The notes beneath the pieces were generated by a model, which saw only the letters and a program-made list of their open reading frames with translations, was not told the DNA's origin and ran no database searches. A stretch of 36,355 nt of DNA from an uncultured Lachnospiraceae bacterium. Its GTDB lineage: Bacteria > Bacillota > Clostridia > Lachnospirales > Lachnospiraceae. Location: assembly GCA_946407765.1 (NCBI GenBank), contig CAMJPD010000008.1, positions 1 to 36,355 of the forward strand, in the 5' to 3' direction. Below are positions 1 to 6,692 of the stretch, piece after piece; positions within the stretch are counted from its first letter, which is position 1, and each line of letters begins with the position of its first letter. A program made the translations under genes and the position numbers.

Positions 1-140
1 CAGGTCAAAGCGTAAATCATTACCACATGCATATAATCCCTAGATATGATGGATCAGAGTTTAGCTTATGGACTCCACATGAAAACGATCCATCAGTTAC
101 AGATGAACTTGCATCTAAGATAAGAGAACAGATAGGATAA
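1..140 (+). CDS. HIT family hydrolase, C-terminal end (5' truncated by window)
   Basis: Reading frame begins at base 3 and ends with TAA at 138-140; 45 codons are visible. The visible part contains the histidine-triad signature: QSVNHYHMHIIPR, with the H-x-H-x-H core that binds the alpha-phosphate in nucleotidyl hydrolases and transferases of the HIT superfamily. A short tail ending SKIREQIG follows. HIT proteins are small cytoplasmic nucleoside phosphoramidase or dinucleotide hydrolase enzymes of about 110-140 residues, so roughly two thirds of the gene lies outside the window. It ends 5 bases before murG and is probably co-transcribed with it. In many Clostridia a HIT gene stands just before rpsU; here murG lies between them. 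The family call is firm; the exact substrate cannot be told. Confidence 0.9.
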   Translation, partial: GQSVNHYHMHIIPRYDGSEFSLWTPHENDPSVTDELASKIREQIG

Positions 141-145
141 GCTAG

Positions 146-1300
146 ATGCGTAAGAAGATTGCATTTGCAGGAGGCGGAACAGCAGGGCATGTCATCCCTA
201 ATCTTGCACTAATTGAAGAGCTAGAAGATAAATACGATATTATTTATATTGGAAGCAATAGCCAGATGGAGAAAAATCTTATAGAACCTTTTGGCATTAA
301 GTATTATTCTGTGTCCACTGGGAAACTTAGAAGATATTTTGATCTTAAAAATGTCACTGATGCAATAAATGTCTTAAAAGGAATCAGAGAATCTCAAAAA
401 ATATTAAAAGAAGAAAAACCAGACATACTTTTTTCTAAAGGAGGATTTGCAGCAGTTCCAGTTGTCCTTGCAGCAAGAAATTTAAAAATTCCTATAATAT
501 CTCATGAATCAGATATGACACCAGGTCTTGCTAACAAAATTTCTATACCATATTCTAGGAAGATTGCATGCAATTTTGAAGCAACACTTAAATATCTTCC
601 TAAACATAAAGCATTCGTTTCTGGTTGTCCTATAAGAAAATTTTTATTTGAGGGTAATAGCGAAAACTGTCGCAAGAAATATAACCTTGAAGAAAGAAGA
701 ACTATATTTGTACTTGGTGGTTCTTCAGGTTCATCATTTATTAATAGGCAGATAAGAAAAAATTTAGAGTATTTGCTTCCAAAATATAATGTAATACACC
801 AGTGTGGCTATAAACACACTATAGACTTAAGTAATATTGAATTAAGTAATAAAGACTTACTTAAAAATTATGTTCAATTAGAATATATAGATGCTAAGGA
901 TCTTGCAGACATATATGCATTCTGTGACATAGTAATATCAAGAAGTGGTGCCAATGCAATATTTGAATTACTTGGACTGAAAAAACCTATGCTACTTATT
1001 CCATTATCTAAGAGAGCATCTAGAGGTGATCAGATACTTAATGCAGAAGTTTTTGAGAAGAAGGGATTTGCATCTGTTCTTCAAGAAGATGAGATAATAG
1101 AAGATAATGATGATAAAAAATATGAACTTGCTAATATTTATAATGAAAATGAAATCAGTATGGCAAGAAAGGATAATATTCTTATTAAGAAGATTGAAGA
1201 AACATTTGCCATGGCAGATGATTATGCATACAACATGTCTGAGACAAGACTTAAGGATAGCAAGCAGATTATAATAGAAGAAATAGAAAAAATCATATAA
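146..1300 (+). CDS. murG: UDP-GlcNAc:lipid I N-acetylglucosaminyltransferase MurG
   Basis: 384-residue GT28 glycosyltransferase of the GT-B fold. It adds GlcNAc from UDP-GlcNAc to undecaprenyl-pyrophosphoryl-MurNAc-pentapeptide (lipid I) to make lipid II at the inner face of the membrane. The N-terminal glycine loop is GGGTAGH (residues 9-15), the SKGGF motif is near 97-101, the family HE(S/Q)D motif is H120-E121-S122-D123, and the C-terminal-domain glycine loop is GGSSGS (191-196). ISRSGANAIFELL around residues 264-276 forms the UDP-GlcNAc site. The protein is about 20-30 residues longer than typical MurG because of a charged, helical C-terminal tail. It lies outside any division and cell-wall cluster and starts 5 bases after the HIT gene with no good Shine-Dalgarno, so translation is probably coupled. 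A second murG elsewhere in the genome is possible. Confidence 0.95.
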   Translation: MRKKIAFAGGGTAGHVIPNLALIEELEDKYDIIYIGSNSQMEKNLIEPFGIKYYSVSTGKLRRYFDLKNVTDAINVLKGIRESQKILKEEKPDILFSKGGFAAVPVVLAARNLKIPIISHESDMTPGLANKISIPYSRKIACNFEATLKYLPKHKAFVSGCPIRKFLFEGNSENCRKKYNLEERRTIFVLGGSSGSSFINRQIRKNLEYLLPKYNVIHQCGYKHTIDLSNIELSNKDLLKNYVQLEYIDAKDLADIYAFCDIVISRSGANAIFELLGLKKPMLLIPLSKRASRGDQILNAEVFEKKGFASVLQEDEIIEDNDDKKYELANIYNENEISMARKDNILIKKIEETFAMADDYAYNMSETRLKDSKQIIIEEIEKII

Positions 1301-1318
1301 AAACTAATGATTTAATAC

Positions 1319-1347
1319 TTGCACATCAAAATACAATGTGATAGAAT
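1319..1347 (+). promoter_or_regulatory. Sigma-A promoter for rpsU
   Basis: TTGCAC (1319-1324), a 17-base spacer and TAGAAT (1342-1347) lie in the 79-base gap between murG and rpsU. Transcription would start near 1354, leaving a leader of about 35 bases. Both hexamers are five-of-six matches to consensus and the spacing is ideal. Confidence 0.75.
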
Positions 1348-1388
1348 AACAATGCTTTTAAGTATGTAGAGCAAGGGGGGTGAATAAA

Positions 1389-1562
1389 TTGTCAAGCGTT
1401 ATAGTTAAAGAGAATGAAACTTTGGATTCTGCTCTTAAAAGATTTAAAAAGAATTGCGCGAGTGCAGGCATTATGCAAGAAATAAGAAAGAGAGAGTATT
1501 ACGAAAAGCCAAGCGTAAAGCGTAAGAAGAAATCAGAAGCAGCAAGAAAGAGAAAATTTTAA
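1389..1562 (+). CDS. rpsU: 30S ribosomal protein S21
   Basis: 57-residue small-subunit protein that sits near the 3' end of 16S rRNA and the Shine-Dalgarno exit region. The sequence [20 protein letters not shown], then [20 protein letters not shown], is unmistakable S21, with the usual basic C-terminus ending AARKRKF. I place the start at TTG 1389, not GTG 1380. The strong Shine-Dalgarno stretch AAGGGGGGTGA (1373-1383) includes the GTG itself, so that codon is too close, while the TTG stands 5-6 bases after it. The TTG start also gives the canonical N-terminus M-S-x-V-I-V-K-E-N-E and the usual family length. It has its own promoter upstream and an intrinsic terminator 8 bases after the stop, so it is a monocistronic unit. 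Confidence 0.93.
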   Translation: MSSVIVKENETLDSALKRFKKNCASAGIMQEIRKREYYEKPSVKRKKKSEAARKRKF

Positions 1563-1566
1563 AGCA

Positions 1567-1590
1567 AAGGCTCCCGTAAGGGAGCTTTTT
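1567..1590 (+). terminator. Intrinsic terminator after rpsU
   Basis: GCTCCC (1570-1575), loop GTAA, GGGAGC (1580-1585), then five T residues. A G-T wobble and two A-T pairs extend the stem at its base. It begins a few bases after the rpsU stop codon. Confidence 0.88.
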
Positions 1591-1611
1591 AAAACAAGAT
1601 TTAAGTATTAG

Positions 1612-2568
1612 ATGGAAGAATTTTTTAATATAGATACATATCATATAAGTAATATATTCGGTGCACTAGATGAACATTTGCACAAGCTTGAGAAAGAATA
1701 TGATGCACAAATTGTTCAACGTGATGGCGGTCTTAAAATTATTGCAAGCGATAAGAATGCAGGTAAGGTTGTAAACGTTCTTAATGCACTTTACAAATTA
1801 AGTCAGAAGGGTGTAACTATAAGCCCTCAAAATGTAGATTATGCAATAGCTATGAATGTAGAAGAAAAAGCAGATGTACAAAGTAGTCTTCAAGATGATG
1901 TAATATGCAGAACTGTTTATGGAAAGAGTATAATTCCAAAAACTCTAGGCCAGAAACAGTATGTAGACTCAATACGAAATAATATGATCACATTTGGTAT
2001 AGGTCCTGCAGGTGTAGGAAAAACTTATCTTGCAATGGCTCTTGCTGTGAAAGCATTCAAGGCTGGTGATGTTCAGAGAATCATTATGACAAGACCTGCA
2101 ATAGAAGCAGGAGAAAAACTGGGATTTCTTCCAGGAGATTTACAAAGTAAAGTTGATCCATACTTAAGACCACTTTATGATGCACTTTATGAAATAATGG
2201 GCTCAGAAAGTGTTATGGGCAATCAAGAAAAAGGATTAATAGAAGTTGCACCTCTTGCATATATGAGAGGTAGAACACTTGATAATGCATTTATAATTTT
2301 AGATGAGGCTCAAAATACAACTCAGCCTCAGATGAAGATGTTTCTTACAAGAATAGGTTTTAATTCTAAAGTGGTAGTAACTGGTGATAGAACACAAAAG
2401 GATCTCCCAAAAGATGTAATAAGTGGACTCAGCACAGCAGAAAAGGTTTTAAAGAATGTAGAAGGGATTTCCTTCATAGAATTAACAAGTAAGGACGTAG
2501 TTCGCCATCCACTTGTTGCTAAAATCATAGATGCATATGATAAATACGAAGATAAACAAAAGAAATAA
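1612..2568 (+). CDS. PhoH family ATPase
   Basis: 318-residue PhoH-like (YbeZ/PhoH) P-loop ATPase linked to RNA metabolism and usually found next to ybeY. Residues 1-100 form the small N-terminal domain typical of this branch. The Walker A motif is GPAGVGKT (131-138), the Walker B is AFIILDEAQNTT with D231 and E232, and the conserved TGDRTQKDLP segment follows near residues 263-272. The length matches the family. It begins 21 bases after the rpsU terminator T-run with no recognisable Shine-Dalgarno. ybeY follows after 23 bases, so the two are probably one unit. In E. coli YbeZ binds YbeY; a similar pair in rRNA processing is inferred here. The -10 candidate just upstream (TTTAAG, 1600-1605) is weak, so promoter position is unresolved. 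Confidence 0.93.
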   Translation: MEEFFNIDTYHISNIFGALDEHLHKLEKEYDAQIVQRDGGLKIIASDKNAGKVVNVLNALYKLSQKGVTISPQNVDYAIAMNVEEKADVQSSLQDDVICRTVYGKSIIPKTLGQKQYVDSIRNNMITFGIGPAGVGKTYLAMALAVKAFKAGDVQRIIMTRPAIEAGEKLGFLPGDLQSKVDPYLRPLYDALYEIMGSESVMGNQEKGLIEVAPLAYMRGRTLDNAFIILDEAQNTTQPQMKMFLTRIGFNSKVVVTGDRTQKDLPKDVISGLSTAEKVLKNVEGISFIELTSKDVVRHPLVAKIIDAYDKYEDKQKK

Positions 2569-2591
2569 TTAATATAAATAATACAAGTATT

Positions 2592-3125
2592 ATGGCAAGT
2601 AGTAAGAAGAAAATTAAAAAAAGCCGAAAATCTAAAATCAAAATAGAATTTAATTGGGAATATAGAAAGAAACAATCTACTGTTTTTGATTTTGATCCAA
2701 AGCTTCTTGCAAGGAAAGTAATAAAAGAGGCGATAGGATTTGAAACTATAAAAGATTTATTATCTAAGGGATTTTTGGTAGATGAAAATTTTGAAATAAA
2801 TATTTTATGTGTAGGTAATCCACAAATTAAGAAAATAAATACAGCTACAAGGAAAATTAAAAAAGAAACTGATTGTCTTTCATTTCCTATGTGGCAGTGG
2901 TCTATAGAGAGCGGAAATTTTGTTCTTGGAGATATTGTTATATCAGTTGATAAAGTTTTGTCTCAGGCCAGAGAATATGGACATAGTATAAAAAGAGAAT
3001 TTGCATTTTTAATATGTCATAGCACACTTCACCTTCTTGGTTATGACCACATGAAGAAAAGAGATGCAGCTTTCATGGAAAAGCGTCAAGACGAAATTCT
3101 AAATTCACTTAAGATAGTAAGATAG
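2592..3125 (+). CDS. ybeY: Endoribonuclease YbeY (rRNA maturation factor)
   Basis: 177-residue zinc-dependent single-strand endoribonuclease that helps process the 16S rRNA 3' end and in ribosome quality control. It carries the UPF0054 hallmarks: TDCLSFP (94-99), LGDIVIS (112-118) and the zinc motif H143-STL-H147-LLGYD-H153 (H-x3-H-x5-H). The first 20 residues are extremely lysine-rich (nine Lys in the first 18), a basic extension beyond the usual core that may increase RNA affinity. It follows phoH by 23 bases. The 3' end is convergent with the small minus-strand gene at 3130-3306, with only 4 bases between their stop codons and no hairpin terminator visible between them. Confidence 0.95.
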   Translation: MASSKKKIKKSRKSKIKIEFNWEYRKKQSTVFDFDPKLLARKVIKEAIGFETIKDLLSKGFLVDENFEINILCVGNPQIKKINTATRKIKKETDCLSFPMWQWSIESGNFVLGDIVISVDKVLSQAREYGHSIKREFAFLICHSTLHLLGYDHMKKRDAAFMEKRQDEILNSLKIVR

Positions 3126-3129
3126 TATA

Positions 3130-3306
3130 TTATTCTTTATTGTTATCTTTAATAATTTTTTCTATTTCTTCTATAGATAGAGGAAAGTCTAGTTTTTGTT
3201 TTATTTGCTCTGGGGTTAATCCTTTTTTATGATAAGCAAGAACTGCACCACCTGATGCAAAATTTCTTGTAAAATTTCTAAGTGCTTCATTAAAATATTC
3301 GTTCAT
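3130..3306 (-). CDS. Small conserved-type protein of unknown function, 58 aa
   Basis: Minus-strand gene reading MNEYFNEALRNFTRNFASGG..., ending ...EEIEKIIKDNNKE. I cannot assign a function. The pattern, an N-terminal F/Y-x-E-A-L-x-N-F helix, an ASGGA turn, then a 'G-L-T-x-x-Q-I-x-x-x-L-D-F-P' helix-turn-helix-like segment, resembles short uncharacterised clostridial proteins I have seen, but that is recollection, not a search. An upstream in-frame ATG at 3324 would add six residues; I prefer 3306 because a TGn-extended -10 box (TAAAAT, 3320-3315 on this strand) lies between the two ATGs and ends exactly 8 bases before it, predicting a leaderless mRNA. The gene is divergent from the flippase at 3388 and convergent with ybeY. 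Its promoter, spacing and non-overlap with other genes argue that it is real. Confidence 0.7.
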   Translation of the reverse strand: MNEYFNEALRNFTRNFASGGAVLAYHKKGLTPEQIKQKLDFPLSIEEIEKIIKDNNKE

Positions 3307-3314
3307 AATGGTAT

Positions 3315-3342
3315 ATTTTAACATATAAACTATATAGGTAAA
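3315..3342 (-). promoter_or_regulatory. Extended -10 promoter of the small minus-strand gene
   Basis: Reading the minus strand: TTTACC (3342-3337), a 16-base spacer ending in TGT, and TAAAAT (3320-3315). Eight bases then separate the -10 from the ATG at 3306, so the transcript should start at or next to the start codon. Confidence 0.55.
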
Positions 3343-3350
3343 ATAATATC

Positions 3351-3379
3351 GTGAATTATATATTTAAATATGTTAAAAT
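3351..3379 (+). promoter_or_regulatory. Extended -10 promoter of the flippase gene (leaderless)
   Basis: GTGAAT (3351-3356, weak -35), 17-base spacer ending TGT, TAAAAT (3374-3379). The ATG of the next gene is at 3388, 8 bases after the -10, and no Shine-Dalgarno is present. It stands back to back with the promoter of the minus-strand gene, both with the identical string TGTTAAAAT. Confidence 0.6.
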
Positions 3380-3387
3380 AGCGATTA

Positions 3388-5079
3388 ATGAGTAGAGTTG
3401 TAGATCTTGCTCAAAATAGTAAAGAGCAAAAACTTGTAAAACAGCATAATTTCCTTGCGCAAGGATCATTACTTGCGCTAACTGGCATCATTGTCAGATT
3501 AATTGGCTTACTATATCGTATGCCGATGATTTCTATAATAGGAAATAAGGGCAACGGTTATTATACAAGTGGTTACAGCATATATTCTTTATTTCTTATT
3601 CTATCCTCATACTCATTTCCTCTTGCGATTTCAAAATTAGTATCAACAAGAGTTGCAAATAATAGATTTAAGGATGCTAAGAATGTATTATCTTGTGCAA
3701 TCACACTTGCAACATTTATAGGAGGAATATCATTTCTCATAATGTGGTTTGGCTCTGGCCCGATTGCAAATCTTATGCAAAAGCCATTCTTAAAATATGT
3801 TCTAAGACCACTTGCACCGGCACTTTTTATCATGGCATTTCTTGGCGTTCTTCGTGGCTTCTTCCAGGGTTTTGGAACTATGGTCCCAACAAGCATCTCA
3901 CAAGTATTAGAGCAGGTGGCAAATGCTGTTACTTCTATATTATTTGCCTATTTATTCTTTCAAAGAGGGTTAATAGCTAATCTTGTATATGATACTGAAG
4001 AATATTCTTATAGTTTTGGTGCGATGGGAGGAACTCTTGGAACTTGTATAGGTGCTGCAACAGCACTTGCTTTCTTTATATATACCTTCCTTAATTATTC
4101 AAGATTTATTGATAAGGCAGCAGAAAATAATGGAAGATTTGTCCCTGAAACCAATGCGCAAATTTATAATTTATTATTTATAACAATTACTCCAATTATA
4201 ATCTCAAGTACTGTTTATAATATATCATCAGTTCTTGATGACTTAGTTTTTTCTAATATAATGACTCTTAAAGGACTAGGAGATAGAATAGTAACAGACT
4301 GGGGAGTTTTTGGTGAGTATCATTTATTATTTAATATTCCAGTTGCAATAGCAAGTGCACTATCTAGTGCAACTGTTCCATCTATATCTACTGCCATAGC
4401 AAAGCGTGATAGATTTGAAATTGCAGCTAAGGTAAAGTATGGAATTAATTTTGCAATGATAATTGTCATTCCAAGTTTTGTAGGATTATGTATTCTTGCA
4501 AAACCAATATGTAGATTATTGTTCTTCAATCTTGATACTACTTTACTTGTAAGACTTGTAATATATGGATCTATATCAGTTGTGTTCTTTTCACTTGCAA
4601 CAATTACCAATGGAATCTTGCAAGGACTTGATAGATTAGATACTCCTATAAAACATTCTTCATTTGCTTTAGTTGTTCATCTAATTCTACTTGCAATACT
4701 TTTATTCTTAACTAATCTTGGAATTCATGCAATAGTTATTTCTAATATTGTATTTGCGTTAATTATATGCATACTAAACAATATAGCAATTCAGAGAATC
4801 ATAAGATATAAACAAAATGCGATTCAGACATATGTTAAGCCATTACTTGCAGCACTTATGATGGGAGCAACATTATGTATAGCATATTGGTTTTTTAAAT
4901 TTAGAATTTTTGGTGATGCACTTTTTGAGAATAGATTATATCTTGCAATCATGGTTGTATCATGTATGATTCTTGGCGGTCTTATATATTTTATCTTCCT
5001 CATTGTATTTGGTGCGGTAAGAAAGAGAGATACATACTATATGACATTCTTCAAAAAGTTTTCTATATTTCTTAGGTAA
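3388..5079 (+). CDS. MurJ/SpoVB-like lipid flippase (MOP superfamily)
   Basis: 563-residue polytopic membrane protein with about 14 hydrophobic segments, of the MOP exporter superfamily (MurJ, SpoVB, YtgP, Wzx). The start QGSLLALTGIIVRLIGLLYRMP, and LGVLRGFFQGFGTMVPTSISQVLEQ around residues 151-175, are hallmarks of the SpoVB/YtgP branch, which moves lipid-linked wall precursors (lipid II) or polysaccharide repeat units across the membrane. It is followed by the HI0933 flavoprotein after only 4 bases. A role as the lipid II flippase would fit murG nearby, but SpoVB-type paralogues are numerous in Clostridia and the substrate cannot be told from sequence. The start is supported by an extended -10 box 8 bases upstream and lack of any ribosome-binding site, implying leaderless expression. 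Confidence 0.88.
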   Translation: MSRVVDLAQNSKEQKLVKQHNFLAQGSLLALTGIIVRLIGLLYRMPMISIIGNKGNGYYTSGYSIYSLFLILSSYSFPLAISKLVSTRVANNRFKDAKNVLSCAITLATFIGGISFLIMWFGSGPIANLMQKPFLKYVLRPLAPALFIMAFLGVLRGFFQGFGTMVPTSISQVLEQVANAVTSILFAYLFFQRGLIANLVYDTEEYSYSFGAMGGTLGTCIGAATALAFFIYTFLNYSRFIDKAAENNGRFVPETNAQIYNLLFITITPIIISSTVYNISSVLDDLVFSNIMTLKGLGDRIVTDWGVFGEYHLLFNIPVAIASALSSATVPSISTAIAKRDRFEIAAKVKYGINFAMIIVIPSFVGLCILAKPICRLLFFNLDTTLLVRLVIYGSISVVFFSLATITNGILQGLDRLDTPIKHSSFALVVHLILLAILLFLTNLGIHAIVISNIVFALIICILNNIAIQRIIRYKQNAIQTYVKPLLAALMMGATLCIAYWFFKFRIFGDALFENRLYLAIMVVSCMILGGLIYFIFLIVFGAVRKRDTYYMTFFKKFSIFLR

Positions 5080-5083
5080 GTAG

Positions 5084-6349
5084 ATGGCAGAGTCTAGTAC
5101 TAAAAAATCAATTGCAGTTCTTGGTGCAGGAGCAAGTGGATTATATTTTCTTAACTATTTTAAGAATATTGCTAGTGGTGATTATTCAATAACTGTTTAT
5201 GAAAAATTATCAAGCTGTGGCAAGAAATTAACTGTCACTGGTAATGGTAAATGCAATTTTACTAATCTTAAATTAAAACAAAATAATTATGATGAGTGTT
5301 TTAATTTATATAACTTGAATAATGAAAAGGGTGAATTGCTTGAGAATGTTTTTAAATCTCATAGCGTAGATAATATTATAGAATTTCTAGATAGTATAGG
5401 CCTTCCTTCTTATGAAAAAGATGGTTATGTATATCCACTATGTAACCAAGCAAGAGTATTTAGAGATATATTATATTCTAATATAGACTTTTCACATGTT
5501 GTAATTAAAGAAAATTGTGAAGTTATTGATATATCTTATGATAATAATAAATATAAAATAAAATCTACAGAAGGGACTGATGCTTTTGATTATGTAGTAT
5601 GCGCCCTTGGCTCACCTGCATATTATCAAGATAATAAGAATGATATTAAAAATATATTTAAGAATTTAGATATTAATATATTAGATTTTCATCCATCATT
5701 ATTACCAATAAAAGCTATAGGTGTAGATGGATTTTTAGAAAATACATCAGGTGTTAGGACTTATTCTACACTTAAATTATTCATAAATAAAAAATTAATC
5801 CATAAGGAAGAAGGTGAGCTTCAACTTACTAAAGATTATTTTTCTGGAATAGTAGCATTTAATATTAATTCATATGTTTCAAAATATTTTTCTTGCGCTG
5901 GCAGTAAGGATGGTATATATATAGAAATAGATTTTCTTCCATCATATACAGAAGACAAACTAAAAATAGAAATAGAAAATAGAAAAACAAATTTTTCTAA
6001 AAATAAAACTGATGAACTGTTATATGGACTCCTAAATGACAAGTTAGCACAAGAAATAATACACATATCAGGAAATAATACAGATGGAATTATAAAAAAT
6101 ATAAAACATTTTATGATAGTACCAGTGCAAAATAATAATTTTAAAAATGCACAAAGCTCTATCGGTGGTGTAGATATTTTAGAAATAGATAATAAAACTT
6201 TAGAAAGTAAAAAATATAAAAATTTATTTTTTGCAGGTGAGTGCATAGACATAGATGGCTTATGCGGCGGATATAATTTAAGTTTTGCATTTGCATCTAG
6301 TGCAGTTATTGCTAAGTCAGTTGTAAGTTCTACTGCAAGTAAGATGTAA
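5084..6349 (+). CDS. HI0933/BaiN-type NAD(P)/FAD-dependent oxidoreductase
   Basis: 421-residue flavoprotein. The N-terminal dinucleotide-binding loop is VLGAGASGL (12-20), the family-specific SSCGKKLTVTGNGKCNFTN stretch follows at about 42-60, and the C-terminal FAD-contacting segment is LFFAGECIDIDGLCGGYNLS at about 385-404. These define the HI0933/YhiN family, whose members include the proposed bile acid reductase BaiN. The physiological substrate of most members is unknown; BaiN activity should not be assumed. Length matches the family (about 400-420). It is translationally close to the flippase (4-base gap, weak AGGTAAG upstream) and ends the operon. No clear terminator follows; an imperfect hairpin at 6373-6408 lacks a T-run. 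Confidence 0.9.
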   Translation: MAESSTKKSIAVLGAGASGLYFLNYFKNIASGDYSITVYEKLSSCGKKLTVTGNGKCNFTNLKLKQNNYDECFNLYNLNNEKGELLENVFKSHSVDNIIEFLDSIGLPSYEKDGYVYPLCNQARVFRDILYSNIDFSHVVIKENCEVIDISYDNNKYKIKSTEGTDAFDYVVCALGSPAYYQDNKNDIKNIFKNLDINILDFHPSLLPIKAIGVDGFLENTSGVRTYSTLKLFINKKLIHKEEGELQLTKDYFSGIVAFNINSYVSKYFSCAGSKDGIYIEIDFLPSYTEDKLKIEIENRKTNFSKNKTDELLYGLLNDKLAQEIIHISGNNTDGIIKNIKHFMIVPVQNNNFKNAQSSIGGVDILEIDNKTLESKKYKNLFFAGECIDIDGLCGGYNLSFAFASSAVIAKSVVSSTASKM

Positions 6350-6494
6350 ACAAAATTATGTTAATCATTCACATCTAGTGGCCCTTTTTTCATTAAAATC
6401 TGCTAGATAAGGTCCATTTACTAAATATCGCACCCCCTTATACTATATATTGTAAACTAAGGAGTATTTGCCCCTAAAAATACTTATACTTTTA
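6350..6494. other. Gene-free region upstream of the rpoB promoter
   Basis: First part of the 343-base gap before rpoB. It contains an imperfect hairpin, ATCTAGTG (6373-6380) with TGCTAGAT (6401-6408), enclosing TTTT/AAAA complementarity, and a second weak hairpin AGTATTT (6463-6469) with AAATACT (6478-6484). Neither is followed by a T-run. I see no ORF of note, no RNA gene and no operator that I recognise. Confidence 0.5.
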
Positions 6495-6524
6495 TTGACA
6501 CAAAATTCGAAAATATATTATAAT
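6495..6524 (+). promoter_or_regulatory. Strong sigma-A promoter of rpoB
   Basis: Perfect TTGACA (6495-6500), 18-base spacer, perfect TATAAT (6519-6524). Predicted start near 6530-6532, leaving a leader of about 160 bases before the rpoB ATG. The presence of a dedicated consensus promoter fits the absence of rplJ-rplL upstream. Confidence 0.9.
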
Positions 6525-6580
6525 TGTAGAACGCACTTTTTATGAGTTTTTTTGAAGACGTTTAAGTAAATAGTGGTGTT

Positions 6581-6648
6581 TTTTGCGACTTTTGTAAATA
6601 AAGTTGCAGATTTTTTTGTCGCTTTTATTTTGCGACTTTCAGTTTTTT
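6581..6648 (+). promoter_or_regulatory. Candidate attenuator in the rpoB leader
   Basis: A 12-base exact direct repeat (TTTTGCGACTTT, 6581-6592 and 6628-6639) flanks a complementary segment AAAGTTGCA (6600-6608). Pairing of the first copy with that segment gives a 9-bp hairpin (one G-T pair, 7-base loop) followed after GA by seven T residues, which looks like an intrinsic terminator. The second copy could compete for the same segment. A third element, GTCGC (6618-6622), can pair with GCGAC of either copy. So mutually exclusive folds are possible between promoter and rpoB. The trigger is unknown; this is read from sequence only. Confidence 0.5.
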
Positions 6649-6692
6649 ACGCTCTTAATAACAGAATAAAAATTTTATAAGGAAAAAATTTT

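Noticed and set aside
3307..3324. Start of the small minus-strand gene at ATG 3324
   Set aside because: The putative -10 box is located downstream of this ATG, and the second ATG at 3306 sits at the expected transcription start.
3573..3896. Overlapping frames of 60-138 codons on either strand within the flippase, flavoprotein, rpoB, rpoC, secDF and hydrogenase genes
   Set aside because: They lie wholly inside well-supported genes, show no domain signal, and are typical by-products of AT-rich coding sequence.
5084..6349. Bile acid reductase BaiN
   Set aside because: The HI0933 family is broad and there are no bai genes around, so the specific name is not supported.
6463..6484. Terminator for the flippase-flavoprotein operon
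   Set aside because: Stem is AT-only in seven pairs and no T-run follows; it adjoins the rpoB -35 box and may be chance.
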